From Sycon ciliatum (lineage: Eukaryota; Porifera; Calcarea; Leucosolenida; Sycettidae): DNA of 64,000 nt. Location of the stretch: the NCBI RefSeq assembly GCF_964019385.1, contig NC_088643.1:78501626-78565625 (forward strand), written 5' to 3'. Of the stretch, positions 19,201-28,595 are shown piece by piece (the stretch's first letter is position 1; every line of letters starts with the position of its first letter). The position numbers were made by a program, and so were the translations under genes. The notes beneath the pieces are model-generated. The model searched no databases and was not told where the DNA came from. It saw only the letters and a program-made list of their open reading frames with translations.

Positions 19201-21807
19201 TGATTTTGACGAGTTCTATCATTATAGCCGGTATATCGTTACACCCGGTCACTTTATAAACGATACTCACTGTACTATATACAATTCGGTGGCAGAGCAG
19301 AGAATCAGTACCTGCAAGAAAAAAAGAAGGTACAGCTGACAACATTCACGCAAACTCACGTCTTGCCAGATGACGGGGGGTTGGGCGGATTCCGCAAGAT
19401 GAAGGTGGTGAGTTTGTGGCGCATGTCGACGCCAGTGCGATAGCCGCACGCAATGCAGATTTGATTGATGGTCTGTTTGCGAGACACCTCCTGAACACAG
19501 CATGCATACACAGCCACACACACCCAGAATGGACATCACAGCCTACCTTTAGTAATGGCAACAGCAACTCCCGGCAATACTTCAAGACAAACACAGATAC
19601 ACACACGCACACACACACAGTAATACTCACCAAATTAGTCTCTGGGTTTCCACACTCTTTGCACAGGACAAATCGCTTGATGAAGCCATCGAGCATGTCC
19701 TGCAGCTTTCCTGCATCATGCGGACCATTGACAATGTAGCGCTCCTTTTTCGTATCCATCTGCACCTGAGCGCCCAGTTCACAGCCAAAATATTTCGTAG
19801 AGTCTGAAACACACAGAGAATATCAAAAGCATTACTAGTGGTGTTAGTGGACAATAGCGTAACGTGTAGTTCCTTTGTCCTTTTTTTCAATAAATTTATC
19901 CTTGGCTCTCCATCCGAGTCCATTATTTTATTACATGTTTAATACAGAAAACAATGGCAAAGCATGGCAAGAAAACTTCTGCTTGGAAGATACAACAAAC
20001 AAAGTACCCTGTGCACACAAAATGCGCACATCAACAAAACTCGGAACCACAAAATCGTGACTAAATGCTCACTTTGAGCCAGGTGTGCACAGAAGTTCTG
20101 CATTCGGAGATGAAACTGGCTTATTTGCAAGTTCGGATTGCCATTGCCAAAGTGTACAGGAACCACAGGTCCATATCCATGTATGCATACATGGGTGGGT
20201 CTTCATCAAGATGTGTGCATGGAAGACAAGCAACCTACATGATGGCGGACGATGAAGGGCCTTCGCAATGGCCACCATGTTGACGATGACCGTTTTCATT
20301 CCGTTCCCTTTCCCCTCCACCTTTGCACACAGACACATAGGAAGAATTGCACAGACAAGGTTCTACACCGCGGCAGATGTATTCCAGCATCATCAGGGTA
20401 CGCACACAGGCATACATTTGAAACTCAAGTATATTTCGGGACACGAAGAAACAAAATTTGAGTGCAGGTATAAGAAGACACCCGGACGGCTGGAACACGA
20501 CAATGCCTGCCTTGCTCCCGGCTGCCCTTGAAGCAGGGCCAACCTGTGCACGTAACGTGTATGATATCATGAGTCCCCAGCGCATTCGACATCAACAGGT
20601 TGCTTACTGTAAAATCAAGAATACTTCACGAGCTTTATTAAACTTATTTTTTCGTATACCAAGGCTACGTGAAATTAAAGTATAAACCGCATACTAAATC
20701 CATCTTTAGTATGTACAGAAGGCGACAACAATTTCGTGTGCAAAATATACTTCATTTACAGTGCTTGATGATACAATCACGTGTTACTTAGACCACAGAG
20801 CATGTACATCTATAACTTACAAGTGTTTGGGTAGGTTCAAGACATTTCAGGGGTGTTATGGTCTGGTGTAGTCTCTCCCAGGGTACGGGTACTAGGTCCC
20901 CAGCATTGTACTAATATAAGGTATTATGGCCCCTTGGACAGTACTCTGGCTGGTCCATTAGACACCAGAAGGTAATTGAATGAATGTGACAAGACCTAAA
21001 ACAACATAAGCAATATGCATCCACAAAAAGAACATTCATTGGTTTGAGGGAAAGATGCAGCAGACGGGGAAAAAAGAAAGAACATTCAACACACGTTACC
21101 AATACAGCTCTTGTTTGCACGCAAACTCGACAGGACGTAGAAATTAGAAACCCCTGGACAATAGAACTAGGTATGCAGTCCAGGCATCTTCTATGTCATG
21201 CATTTCTGCTCGGCAGTCTGTGGTATGGTTTATTCCCAAATGCATGCACTCGGACACTTCTGTACAAATGCACCATCTCATGTGTCTAATGGGAGTTTGA
21301 AGTTTACTCAATGAGAAACAAAAACGAACGGGGAATGGAGGGGGGGGGGGGGAGGGACATGCAGAATTTCGATATACAGTCCTGCTCAATGAAATCCGGT
21401 TGCGTCACTCAAGTACGCACTGGGTGTCCCTCGACCTGTGAACACCGGGCTGCAAAATGGTGCAAGGCGCAAACTTGAGTGACGCGACTGGATTTCATTC
21501 AGCAGCATTGTACAAAGGGCGACAAAACAGAAAGGGGGTGAAATGCAGAATTTTGTTATACAGCCTTTCGTATTCCAGTTGTTCACCATTTCGCTCCTTG
21601 ATATTGGCCGTGCAGCAGAGTATCCAACAGAACATATTATTTTGGCACTGGTTAGCTGTCTGCAGCATCGAGTATTTCTCTATAAACAAAATTCACTGAA
21701 TAAGAGTGAGCAAGAACAATTATAGAAAATACCTTCGCTTGAAGCGCTGGCATCTTGTAGCGGTAGTAGACATCCGCGATTTCTCTGTTCACGTTGACAG
21801 TCGCCAT
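13282..21807 (-). CDS. EIF5: Eukaryotic translation initiation factor 5 (eIF5), complete
   Basis: GTPase-activating protein for eIF2 in the 43S preinitiation complex. Eight exons (minus strand): 21807-21733, 20320-20239, 19803-19631, 19490-19360, 18501-18438, 18136-17765, 14612-14448 and 13533-13282. They join in phase to exactly 437 codons plus stop, close to the ~430 of animal orthologues. The N-terminal GAP domain carries YYRYKMP, with Arg16 at the place of the known arginine finger, then [26 protein letters not shown] and [20 protein letters not shown]. The zinc ribbon has CKECGN and CIACGYR. A charged linker leads to the C-terminal W2/HEAT domain ([25 protein letters not shown]) and the acidic tail ending DDIEVVY...DLDIDNI. 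The start is supported by homology and by no earlier in-frame ATG in exon 1. The 3.1-kb intron between exons 6 and 7 houses other features. Confidence 0.97.
13767..13959. mobile_element. MITE with ~34-bp terminal inverted repeats
   Basis: Left end AAGCGGGATTCACAGAAGCT and right end AGCTTCTGTGAATCCCGCTT are perfect inverted copies, continuing inward through TTTTTTGCGATGCGA. It lies in the last EIF5 intron. Confidence 0.9.
14804..14988. mobile_element. MITE, same family as 6221-6533
   Basis: Left end TACCGTATTTTTCGGAGTAT and right end ATACTCCGAAAAATACGGTA are inverted. The inner GTGCGCAC and TATGCTCCGAATATGAAA are shared with the copy at 6221. It lies in the EIF5 intron between exons 7 and 6. 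Confidence 0.9.
15145..16000 (+). repeat. ~0.5-kb tandem duplication including a zinc-finger exon
   Basis: A block with GATGTTCACCATGTAGTATT, CCGCCCAATTTACCCGCTTC and, further on, CCTTCAACCAACGAACATCA followed by a zinc-finger exon occurs at about 15150-15480 and again at about 15660-16000. The first sub-block has a third, more diverged copy at about 15530-15590. The upstream zinc-finger copy (15367-15480) has a frameshift: [12 protein letters not shown] in one frame, then [17 protein letters not shown] in another. The downstream copy is intact. Confidence 0.8.
15873..16234 (+). CDS. Small two-finger C2H2-like protein, nested in EIF5 intron
   Basis: Two exons, 15873-16000 and 16084-16234, join across a GT-AG intron (GTAAGT donor, CAG acceptor) to 92 codons plus stop. 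The first finger reads C-x2-C-x12-H-x5-H (CSVC...HLMSKGH), a spacing like U1/matrin-type fingers. The second has Cys residues at FKCSC and KEHISTTNH (H-x5-H). The C terminus is [16 protein letters not shown] do not recognise an orthologue. The conserved spacing, clean splice sites and an intact frame beside a frameshifted duplicate favour a real or recently active gene. It is antisense to and inside the large EIF5 intron. The ATG is the first in the exon; a longer upstream exon cannot be excluded. Confidence 0.5.
16244..17273 (-). pseudogene. Unrecognised intronless ORF remnants
   Basis: Three minus-strand open stretches lie close together: 17273-16959 (about 104 codons, ending near [13 protein letters not shown]), 16993-16676 (about 105 codons, containing [19 protein letters not shown]) and 16531-16244 (95 codons, ending [17 protein letters not shown]). 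They overlap or nearly abut in different frames, as if one longer coding region had been broken by frameshifts. I do not recognise the family. No splice sites clearly link them. Decayed viral or mobile DNA is possible, but this is a guess from the intronless, frame-broken layout. Confidence 0.3.
17322..17736 (+). pseudogene. Unrecognised ORF remnant, opposite orientation
   Basis: Plus-strand coding-like stretch. [20 protein letters not shown] runs into a stop near 17393 in one frame. A second frame from about 17407 is open for 109 codons with [19 protein letters not shown] and [15 protein letters not shown]. It looks like one gene with a frameshift. It faces the minus-strand remnants next to it and ends against EIF5 exon 6. 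Function unknown; shared origin with 16244-17273 is inferred from adjacency only. Confidence 0.3.
18788..19272. mobile_element. Tc1/mariner-like MITE (family A)
   Basis: Flanked by TA on both sides. The left terminus is CAGTAAATACTGGATATAAC followed by GTGCCCCTTTGATTT; the right terminus is the diverged inverted version ending ATACTCACTG. The same terminus occurs at the right end of 48761-49269. Inner sequence has repeated TATAGCCGATA motifs. In the EIF5 intron between exons 5 and 4. Confidence 0.8.
21382..21504. mobile_element. Short fold-back element in EIF5 intron 1
   Basis: CTGCTCAATGAAATCCGGTT with GCGTCACTCAAGT on the left pairs with ACTTGAGTGACGCGACTGG and ATTTCATTCAGCAG on the right, with a ~60-bp loop. 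Confidence 0.8.
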
Positions 21808-21813
21808 TTTGAA
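21796..21813 (-). promoter_or_regulatory. YY1-like motif over the EIF5 start codon
   Basis: The minus-strand start context is TTCAAAATGGCGACTGTC. It matches the YY1 consensus AAnATGGCGnC and overlaps the ATG. YY1 sites overlapping the initiator codon are known in housekeeping genes of other animals; use here is inferred. Confidence 0.4.
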
Positions 21814-22462
21814 CTAAATCATCAATCAGCTAACTATTTTGTTGCATATGAAAATAGTGTTGGCTGCTTTTCCAGCGAAACGTCTTTGACGCCAGGCATA
21901 GGTGGAGAATAACGGCATCGACAAGGTGAAGGTCTATATCCCGTAGACGTGGGACGGACGGAGAAGGGAGTTTGGTAGTATTCAGCACTGTAGTTGAAAA
22001 GCAGAAAAAGAGCAAGGATAAACAAGAATTACAAATTGAACCTCAAAAACAAAGGACAGGTTGGCACACAGTCCATCTTCTTACTGTGTCTGAGAAACGG
22101 CTGAAATCAAAGGATCAGCGAAGTTGAAGACAATACTCAACAGTAAAAAGCGAAACGAACTTGCAAGAGAAAAGGACAGACGCCGATCGAGGAGACTGAG
22201 CTGAGGAGCTCTGACAAAACATAGACTGTTGCGTGGCTTCACGCTGCAAAGACCTTTTATGATCAAACAGCTCGCAGATCGATAGATCTACTCCGTCCCG
22301 ACGGTAGGCGTAGATGTAGATCTACAACTGTAGTACCAGGCCAGGGAGTACTAAAATTTTAGTACAAAGACTTTGTAGATCTACTCCCTGGATCTGGACT
22401 GGACGTACATGTCCGTGACCATGGTGACTGTACATGACTCATTGGCTGTATCAGTGTATGTG
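21814..22462. other. EIF5 5' flank
   Basis: Likely holds the EIF5 promoter. No TATA box was clear. Near 22340-22393 a hairpin (CCAGGGAGTA...TACTCCCTGG) surrounds GTACTAAAATTTTAGTAC. The Penelope array begins about 655 bp upstream of the EIF5 ATG. Confidence 0.4.
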
Positions 22463-22572
22463 TTAGAAGCGGTGAGGCCTCCTGCAGTTTCATACAGAAT
22501 TACAGATGGAGCGGACTCGCTCCCTTCTATTTACACTGCAACGTTCGAACACATTTTCGTAGTTAAAACAAC

Positions 22573-22596
22573 GTTTCGGCATATAGCCCTCATCAG
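22573..22596 (-). ncRNA. Hammerhead ribozyme core, unit 1
   Basis: On the coding strand, CTGATGAG is followed by GGC-TATAT-GCC (short stem II) and GAAAC, the two conserved halves of a hammerhead core. It lies about 130 nt after the ORF stop. A possible stem III is CGTT...AACG, 22 nt apart, before TTGC. Stem I is not clearly closed next to the core, so efficient self-cleavage is uncertain. Hammerheads in Penelope-like elements are established in the literature. Confidence 0.6.
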
Positions 22597-22725
22597 GTTT
22601 GCAATGATGTGCACTCTACAAAGGAGCAGCAAATATACTGTGCTGTGGTGTGTTTGCGCCAAATGTGTCAGCTACAAAGGTGGCGAAAGGGATTGGTGAT
22701 ATATTAATATCCAGATACGATATAT

Positions 22726-25428
22726 TCACAGTAGTGCCCAGCCAGCATTAGTGTTTACTTGCGGCCGCAAGTTGCGGATTTCAACAGCTTCTCGCAGTTT
22801 TCTGCTTGCTCTGTCGCCTGCCCTTGCCAGGACTGACACAGCCGAGAACACACTATCCGCAGCAGCTATACTCTCGCCAGAATGTTTGTCGCGCACGTGG
22901 TCACCCCATGGCTTATCGAGAGTGCGACGGCGTGCCTCGCCATTGTGCTCCCGAATTCTTGTTTCCAAGGAGCGTTCCGTCTCCCCAACATACGTTTCCC
23001 GGCACCATTTGCATTGCAATTCGTAGACTACATTCTTTGTCATACATACTCGTTCGCCTCCAGACTGACAGGTAATGCAAGGCCCTAGTGGACGCCCTCT
23101 TCGTCTTTTTTCAGTAATGTTGGGCTCGTTTACGCACTTGGGTGGTAACAGCGCCGAACGGCACAGTTGACGCCTGAGGCTGCCCGAGTGCTCGTATACG
23201 ACACGTACCGGCAACTTGTATTTCCGTATTGCTTTGTTCACATGGTGGTGTACTTCATCGGACTTGAACGGTAGTTTAAGGAAGGCAGAGCGAGGATTAC
23301 CGCGTCGTCTACGCCGAGGTTTCCTGGCAGCTTCCCTTGCTTCCGATATGATACTGGCTGGGTAGTTATTTATGCGCAGTTGTTTGTGTATTTTTTGTTC
23401 GCTCTCGGCTTGCATCATGGGGTTAGACGATAGTCGCTGTGCCCTTAGGAATTGAGATTGAGCGACGGCTAACTTGATGTGGTGAGGAACTGCCGATGAA
23501 TAATCCACCAGTAGGCCACTACTGCATGCCTTCTGGAACAATTTGAATGACAGCTCTCCGGTTTGCCCAACTGCGATCGTTACGTCCATGTAGTCTATGC
23601 AGCCACTGTCACAACTTAATTCATGCGTGAATTTGATACGTTCGTGGCTGGCGTTGAATCTTTCTATGAGCTCCAGAAGGCGCTGCCTACCATGTGTCCA
23701 TAGGATGATGATATCGTCGATGTATCGTCTGAACAGAATAGGTTGGAAGGGTGAGTCCTGAAGAAGTCGTGTCTCAATGGTGTGCATAAACAGGATGGCA
23801 AATGGAGGTGCCAGGTTGTTCCCCATAGCAACCCCATCTAGCTGGTGGTAGATCTGTTTGCCAAATCTGAAGTAGTTATGACTCAGAACAAACTTCAGTA
23901 GTGTCCTGACTTGGGTCACGCTCAGCCCGAGCATATCAACTCTGTTATAGTGTTGCTCTAGCACGTCACTAACGGCATTCACGCCCTCTTCGATCGGTAT
24001 GCTGGGATACAAACCCACCACATCCATCGTAGCCAGAATCGTTCCAGCTGGTGCTTTAAGGCCAGGGTATATGGTGCGGATATTGTCTAGCGCGTCTTTG
24101 GTGTTGATGAGGTGCGATGGGACAAATGCAAGCAGTTGATGCAATATGCGTTCGAGAACCACCGAAATTCCTGTGACTGGACTGTCACAAGCAGAGACAA
24201 CAGGTCGGAGGGGCAAATTTTGCTTGTGGTCCTTTGGAAGACCGTATAGTTCCGGGAATCGTGTGTCATGAGGGAGTATTGCAGTCAGAAGATCAGGATC
24301 CATATTCGTGCATTGCTCTTCCAGTATGGATTTAACCTCTTTCTCATACGCAGTGATAGTTACATCCACTTTTCTGTACATAGTGCTGTCAGACAGAAGT
24401 GCCTCTGCCTTCTCCAGGTAGAGTTCCTGTTTCATAGCTACTAGCTTCTTGCTCTTGTCGGATTGCTTTATCACTACACTGGGGTCATGACGAAGTTCTC
24501 TCAGTCCGTCGCGTTCCTCTTGCGTCATATTATGCTTGGGAGGTCTTTGTTTGCCATATGCTGCCAAAACTTCGTCCTTGAAGTTGGCCATCTTTCTTTC
24601 CTCATCCTGGCTCATTCTGGGCGGTTGCTTGAAGCCATGCTTCTTTAGCTTCCACAGCCTGCGATCACACTCGGTACCGGTATCGTGGTCGTCCTCTGGC
24701 TGGTCCACACCCTGAGGCCGCGCCTGCTGCCATCTCAAAGTGTAGGCCATCCGTTCTACGGAGGTGACCACTTCTGATTTCTCACGACTGGTTAACTTGC
24801 CCGTGGACGGTACAAAACCGGGTCCCAGTTCCAATACCCGTCTGGCATTGTCTGTTACACACGAGTCCATGACAAGCGTTCGCCGAGAATGCTCCATTCC
24901 CGTCCGGCCGGGACTACCCAGGGCTGTCCCACTCTGGTAGGACGACGCGGGCAAACATGCCTCATGCGCTTCCCTGGCATCTTCTTGGGCTTGAAGCCTA
25001 GACAGCTTCCATCGAAGCCTTGCATTGGTACGGATGCGCTCCTCCGTCACCACACAGCGCCGCAGGGCGCGAATACGCACGTAATCCTCCCTGGAAAACG
25101 ACCAAAGCTGTTCGCAGAAGTACCGGCACTGTCTTGTACGGAAGTCCCTTTCTGCGCACTTGTCCTGTATTGCGTCGCTCAGAAGTCGGAGACAGTACTG
25201 GAAGCGTCTTTGCTGTCGAACACTCTTGTGCCTTGAGGCTGGAGGTGGCCGAACCGATTGCGTGATGAACCGTGGGATGATACGCTCCCGCCGGCATTGA
25301 AGAAGAAACGACAACTGGCACTGGCTCCTCTGGAGTTTGCACCCCCATTGCAAGTATCGCCATGGCGCCTCGCTCCTAGAAGAGGAGAACCAAGAGATTA
25401 GAAGCGGTGAGGCCTCCTGCAGTTTCAT
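22726..25428 (-). CDS. Penelope-like reverse transcriptase with GIY-YIG endonuclease, copy 1
   Basis: 900 codons. The N-terminal region is basic, with VLELGPGFVPS near residue 200, a motif seen in this class. RT motifs follow: MTQEERDGLRELRHDP and the ADKG-like QSDKSKKLV, GLPKDHK near 395, LRPVVSACDSPV, DVVGLYPSIPIEEG near 470, DGVAMGNNLAPPFA, and the catalytic YIDDIIILW near 570. After a basic linker (RKPRRRRRGNPR) and a Cys-containing stretch (CITCQSGGERVC), the GIY-YIG domain reads VYELQCKWCRETYVGET near 800, then ETRIREH. This is the domain order of endonuclease-bearing Penelope-like elements. No frameshift or stop is seen. The ATG at 25428 lies 31 bp into the neighbouring unit, so the first 10-11 codons come from copy 2. 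Confidence 0.95.
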   Translation of the reverse strand: MKLQEASPLLISWFSSSRSEAPWRYLQWGCKLQRSQCQLSFLLQCRRERIIPRFITQSVRPPPASRHKSVRQQRRFQYCLRLLSDAIQDKCAERDFRTRQCRYFCEQLWSFSREDYVRIRALRRCVVTEERIRTNARLRWKLSRLQAQEDAREAHEACLPASSYQSGTALGSPGRTGMEHSRRTLVMDSCVTDNARRVLELGPGFVPSTGKLTSREKSEVVTSVERMAYTLRWQQARPQGVDQPEDDHDTGTECDRRLWKLKKHGFKQPPRMSQDEERKMANFKDEVLAAYGKQRPPKHNMTQEERDGLRELRHDPSVVIKQSDKSKKLVAMKQELYLEKAEALLSDSTMYRKVDVTITAYEKEVKSILEEQCTNMDPDLLTAILPHDTRFPELYGLPKDHKQNLPLRPVVSACDSPVTGISVVLERILHQLLAFVPSHLINTKDALDNIRTIYPGLKAPAGTILATMDVVGLYPSIPIEEGVNAVSDVLEQHYNRVDMLGLSVTQVRTLLKFVLSHNYFRFGKQIYHQLDGVAMGNNLAPPFAILFMHTIETRLLQDSPFQPILFRRYIDDIIILWTHGRQRLLELIERFNASHERIKFTHELSCDSGCIDYMDVTIAVGQTGELSFKLFQKACSSGLLVDYSSAVPHHIKLAVAQSQFLRAQRLSSNPMMQAESEQKIHKQLRINNYPASIISEAREAARKPRRRRRGNPRSAFLKLPFKSDEVHHHVNKAIRKYKLPVRVVYEHSGSLRRQLCRSALLPPKCVNEPNITEKRRRGRPLGPCITCQSGGERVCMTKNVVYELQCKWCRETYVGETERSLETRIREHNGEARRRTLDKPWGDHVRDKHSGESIAAADSVFSAVSVLARAGDRASRKLREAVEIRNLRPQVNTNAGWALL

Positions 25429-25507
25429 ACAGAATTACAGATGGAGCGGACTCGCTCCCTTCTATTTACACTGCAACGTTCGAACACATTTTCGTAGTTA
25501 AAACAAC

Positions 25508-25531
25508 GTTTCGGCATATAGCCCTCATCAG
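25508..25531 (-). ncRNA. Hammerhead ribozyme core, unit 2
   Basis: Identical core at the equivalent place in unit 2. Confidence 0.6.
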
Positions 25532-25660
25532 GTTTGCAATGATGTGCACTCTACAAAGGAGCAGCAAATATACTGTGCTGTGGTGTGTTTGCGCCAAATG
25601 TGTCAGCTACAAAGGTGGCGAAAGGGATTGGTGATATATTAATATCCAGATACGATATAT

Positions 25661-28363
25661 TCACAGTAGTGCCCAGCCAGCATTAGTGTTTACTTGCGGC
25701 CGCAAGTTGCGGATTTCAACAGCTTCTCGCAGTTTTCTGCTTGCTCTGTCGCCTGCCCTTGCCAGGACTGACACAGCCGAGAACACACTATCCGCAGCAG
25801 CTATACTCTCGCCAGAATGTTTGTCGCGCACGTGGTCACCCCATGGCTTATCGAGAGTGCGACGGCGTGCCTCGCCATTGTGCTCCCGAATTCTTGTTTC
25901 CAAGGAGCGTTCCGTCTCCCCAACATACGTTTCCCGGCACCATTTGCATTGCAATTCGTAGACTACATTCTTTGTCATACATACTCGTTCGCCTCCAGAC
26001 TGACAGGTAATGCAAGGCCCTAGTGGACGCCCTCTTCGTCTTTTTTCAGTAATGTTGGGCTCGTTTACGCACTTGGGTGGTAACAGCGCCGAACGGCACA
26101 GTTGACGCCTGAGGCTGCCCGAGTGCTCGTATACGACACGTACCGGCAACTTGTATTTCCGTATTGCTTTGTTCACATGGTGGTGTACTTCATCGGACTT
26201 GAACGGTAGTTTAAGGAAGGCAGAGCGAGGATTACCGCGTCGTCTACGCCGAGGTTTCCTGGCAGCTTCCCTTGCTTCCGATATGATACTGGCTGGGTAG
26301 TTATTTATGCGCAGTTGTTTGTGTATTTTTTGTTCGCTCTCGGCTTGCATCATGGGGTTAGACGATAGTCGCTGTGCCCTTAGGAATTGAGATTGAGCGA
26401 CGGCTAACTTGATGTGGTGAGGAACTGCCGATGAATAATCCACCAGTAGGCCACTACTGCATGCCTTCTGGAACAATTTGAATGACAGCTCTCCGGTTTG
26501 CCCAACTGCGATCGTTACGTCCATGTAGTCTATGCAGCCACTGTCACAACTTAATTCATGCGTGAATTTGATACGTTCGTGGCTGGCGTTGAATCTTTCT
26601 ATGAGCTCCAGAAGGCGCTGCCTACCATGTGTCCATAGGATGATGATATCGTCGATGTATCGTCTGAACAGAATAGGTTGGAAGGGTGAGTCCTGAAGAA
26701 GTCGTGTCTCAATGGTGTGCATAAACAGGATGGCAAATGGAGGTGCCAGGTTGTTCCCCATAGCAACCCCATCTAGCTGGTGGTAGATCTGTTTGCCAAA
26801 TCTGAAGTAGTTATGACTCAGAACAAACTTCAGTAGTGTCCTGACTTGGGTCACGCTCAGCCCGAGCATATCAACTCTGTTATAGTGTTGCTCTAGCACG
26901 TCACTAACGGCATTCACGCCCTCTTCGATCGGTATGCTGGGATACAAACCCACCACATCCATCGTAGCCAGAATCGTTCCAGCAGGTGCTTTAAGGCCAG
27001 GGTATATGGTGCGGATATTGTCTAGCGCGTCTTTGGTGTTGATGAGGTGCGATGGGACAAATGCAAGCAGTTGATGCAATATGCGTTCGAGAACCACCGA
27101 AATTCCTGTGACTGGACTGTCACAAGCAGAGACAACAGGTCGGAGGGGCAAATTTTGCTTGTGGTCCTTTGGAAGACCGTATAGTTCCGGGAATCGTGTG
27201 TCATGAGGGAGTATTGCAGTCAGAAGATCAGGATCCATATTCGTGCATTGCTCTTCCAGTATGGATTTAACCTCTTTCTCATACGCAGTGATAGTTACAT
27301 CCACTTTTCTGTACATAGTGCTGTCAGACAGAAGTGCCTCTGCCTTCTCCAGGTAGAGTTCCTGTTTCATAGCTACTAGCTTCTTGCTCTTGTCGGATTG
27401 CTTTATCACTACACTGGGGTCATGACGAAGTTCTCTCAGTCCGTCGCGTTCCTCTTGCGTCATATTATGCTTGGGAGGTCTTTGTTTGCCATATGCTGCC
27501 AAAACTTCGTCCTTGAAGTTGGCCATCTTTCTTTCCTCATCCTGGCTCATTCTGGGCGGTTGCTTGAAGCCATGCTTCTTTAGCTTCCACAGCCTGCGAT
27601 CACACTCGGTACCGGTATCGTGGTCGTCCTCTGGCTGGTCCACACCCTGAGGCCGCGCCTGCTGCCATCTCAAAGTGTAGGCCATCCGTTCTACGGAGGT
27701 GACCACTTCTGATTTCTCACGACTGGTTAACTTGCCCGTGGACGGTACAAAACCGGGTCCCAGTTCCAATACCCGTCTGGCATTGTCTGTTACACACGAG
27801 TCCATGACAAGCGTTCGCCGAGAATGCTCCATTCCCGTCCGGCCGGGACTACCCAGGGCTGTCCCACTCTGGTAGGACGACGCGGGCAAACATGCCTCAT
27901 GCGCTTCCCTGGCATCTTCTTGGGCTTGAAGCCTAGACAGCTTCCATCGAAGCCTTGCATTGGTACGGATGCGCTCCTCCGTCACCACACAGCGCCGCAG
28001 GGCGCGAATACGCACGTAATCCTCCCTGGAAAACGACCAAAGCTGTTCGCAGAAGTACCGGCACTGTCTTGTACGGAAGTCCCTTTCTGCGCACTTGTCC
28101 TGTATTGCGTCGCTCAGAAGTCGGAGACAGTACTGGAAGCGTCTTTGCTGTCGAACACTCTTGTGCCTTGAGGCTGGAGGTGGCCGAACCGATTGCGTGA
28201 TGAACCGTGGGATGATACGCTCCCGCCGGCATTGAAGAAGAAACGACAACTGGCACTGGCTCCTCTGGAGTTTGCACCCCCATTGCAAGTATCGCCATGG
28301 CGCCTCGCTCCTAGAAGAGGAGAACCAAGAGATTAGAAGCGGTGAGGCCTCCTGCAGTTTCAT
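25661..28363 (-). CDS. Penelope-like RT/GIY-YIG, copy 2
   Basis: 900 codons, same translation as copy 1. It carries A at plus-strand 26984 where copy 1 has T at 24049; the change is synonymous (a Pro codon). The start codon again lies in the adjacent unit. Confidence 0.95.
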   Translation of the reverse strand: MKLQEASPLLISWFSSSRSEAPWRYLQWGCKLQRSQCQLSFLLQCRRERIIPRFITQSVRPPPASRHKSVRQQRRFQYCLRLLSDAIQDKCAERDFRTRQCRYFCEQLWSFSREDYVRIRALRRCVVTEERIRTNARLRWKLSRLQAQEDAREAHEACLPASSYQSGTALGSPGRTGMEHSRRTLVMDSCVTDNARRVLELGPGFVPSTGKLTSREKSEVVTSVERMAYTLRWQQARPQGVDQPEDDHDTGTECDRRLWKLKKHGFKQPPRMSQDEERKMANFKDEVLAAYGKQRPPKHNMTQEERDGLRELRHDPSVVIKQSDKSKKLVAMKQELYLEKAEALLSDSTMYRKVDVTITAYEKEVKSILEEQCTNMDPDLLTAILPHDTRFPELYGLPKDHKQNLPLRPVVSACDSPVTGISVVLERILHQLLAFVPSHLINTKDALDNIRTIYPGLKAPAGTILATMDVVGLYPSIPIEEGVNAVSDVLEQHYNRVDMLGLSVTQVRTLLKFVLSHNYFRFGKQIYHQLDGVAMGNNLAPPFAILFMHTIETRLLQDSPFQPILFRRYIDDIIILWTHGRQRLLELIERFNASHERIKFTHELSCDSGCIDYMDVTIAVGQTGELSFKLFQKACSSGLLVDYSSAVPHHIKLAVAQSQFLRAQRLSSNPMMQAESEQKIHKQLRINNYPASIISEAREAARKPRRRRRGNPRSAFLKLPFKSDEVHHHVNKAIRKYKLPVRVVYEHSGSLRRQLCRSALLPPKCVNEPNITEKRRRGRPLGPCITCQSGGERVCMTKNVVYELQCKWCRETYVGETERSLETRIREHNGEARRRTLDKPWGDHVRDKHSGESIAAADSVFSAVSVLARAGDRASRKLREAVEIRNLRPQVNTNAGWALL

Positions 28364-28442
28364 ACAGAATTACAGATGGAGCGGACTCGCTCCCTTCTAT
28401 TTACACTGCAACGTTCGAACACATTTTCGTAGTTAAAACAAC

Positions 28443-28466
28443 GTTTCGGCATATAGCCCTCATCAG
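28443..28466 (-). ncRNA. Hammerhead ribozyme core, unit 3
   Basis: Identical core at the equivalent place in unit 3. Confidence 0.6.
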
Positions 28467-28595
28467 GTTTGCAATGATGTGCACTCTACAAAGGAGCAGC
28501 AAATATACTGTGCTGTGGTGTGTTTGCGCCAAATGTGTCAGCTACAAAGGTGGCGAAAGGGATTGGTGATATATTAATATCCAGATACGATATAT

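Noticed and set aside
22751-25634. Additional ORFs antisense to and overlapping the Penelope-like coding frame
   Set aside because: Shadow frames repeated in every unit with no recognisable domain. The 121-codon alternative frame at 25363-24998 could hold a different start but shows no domain.
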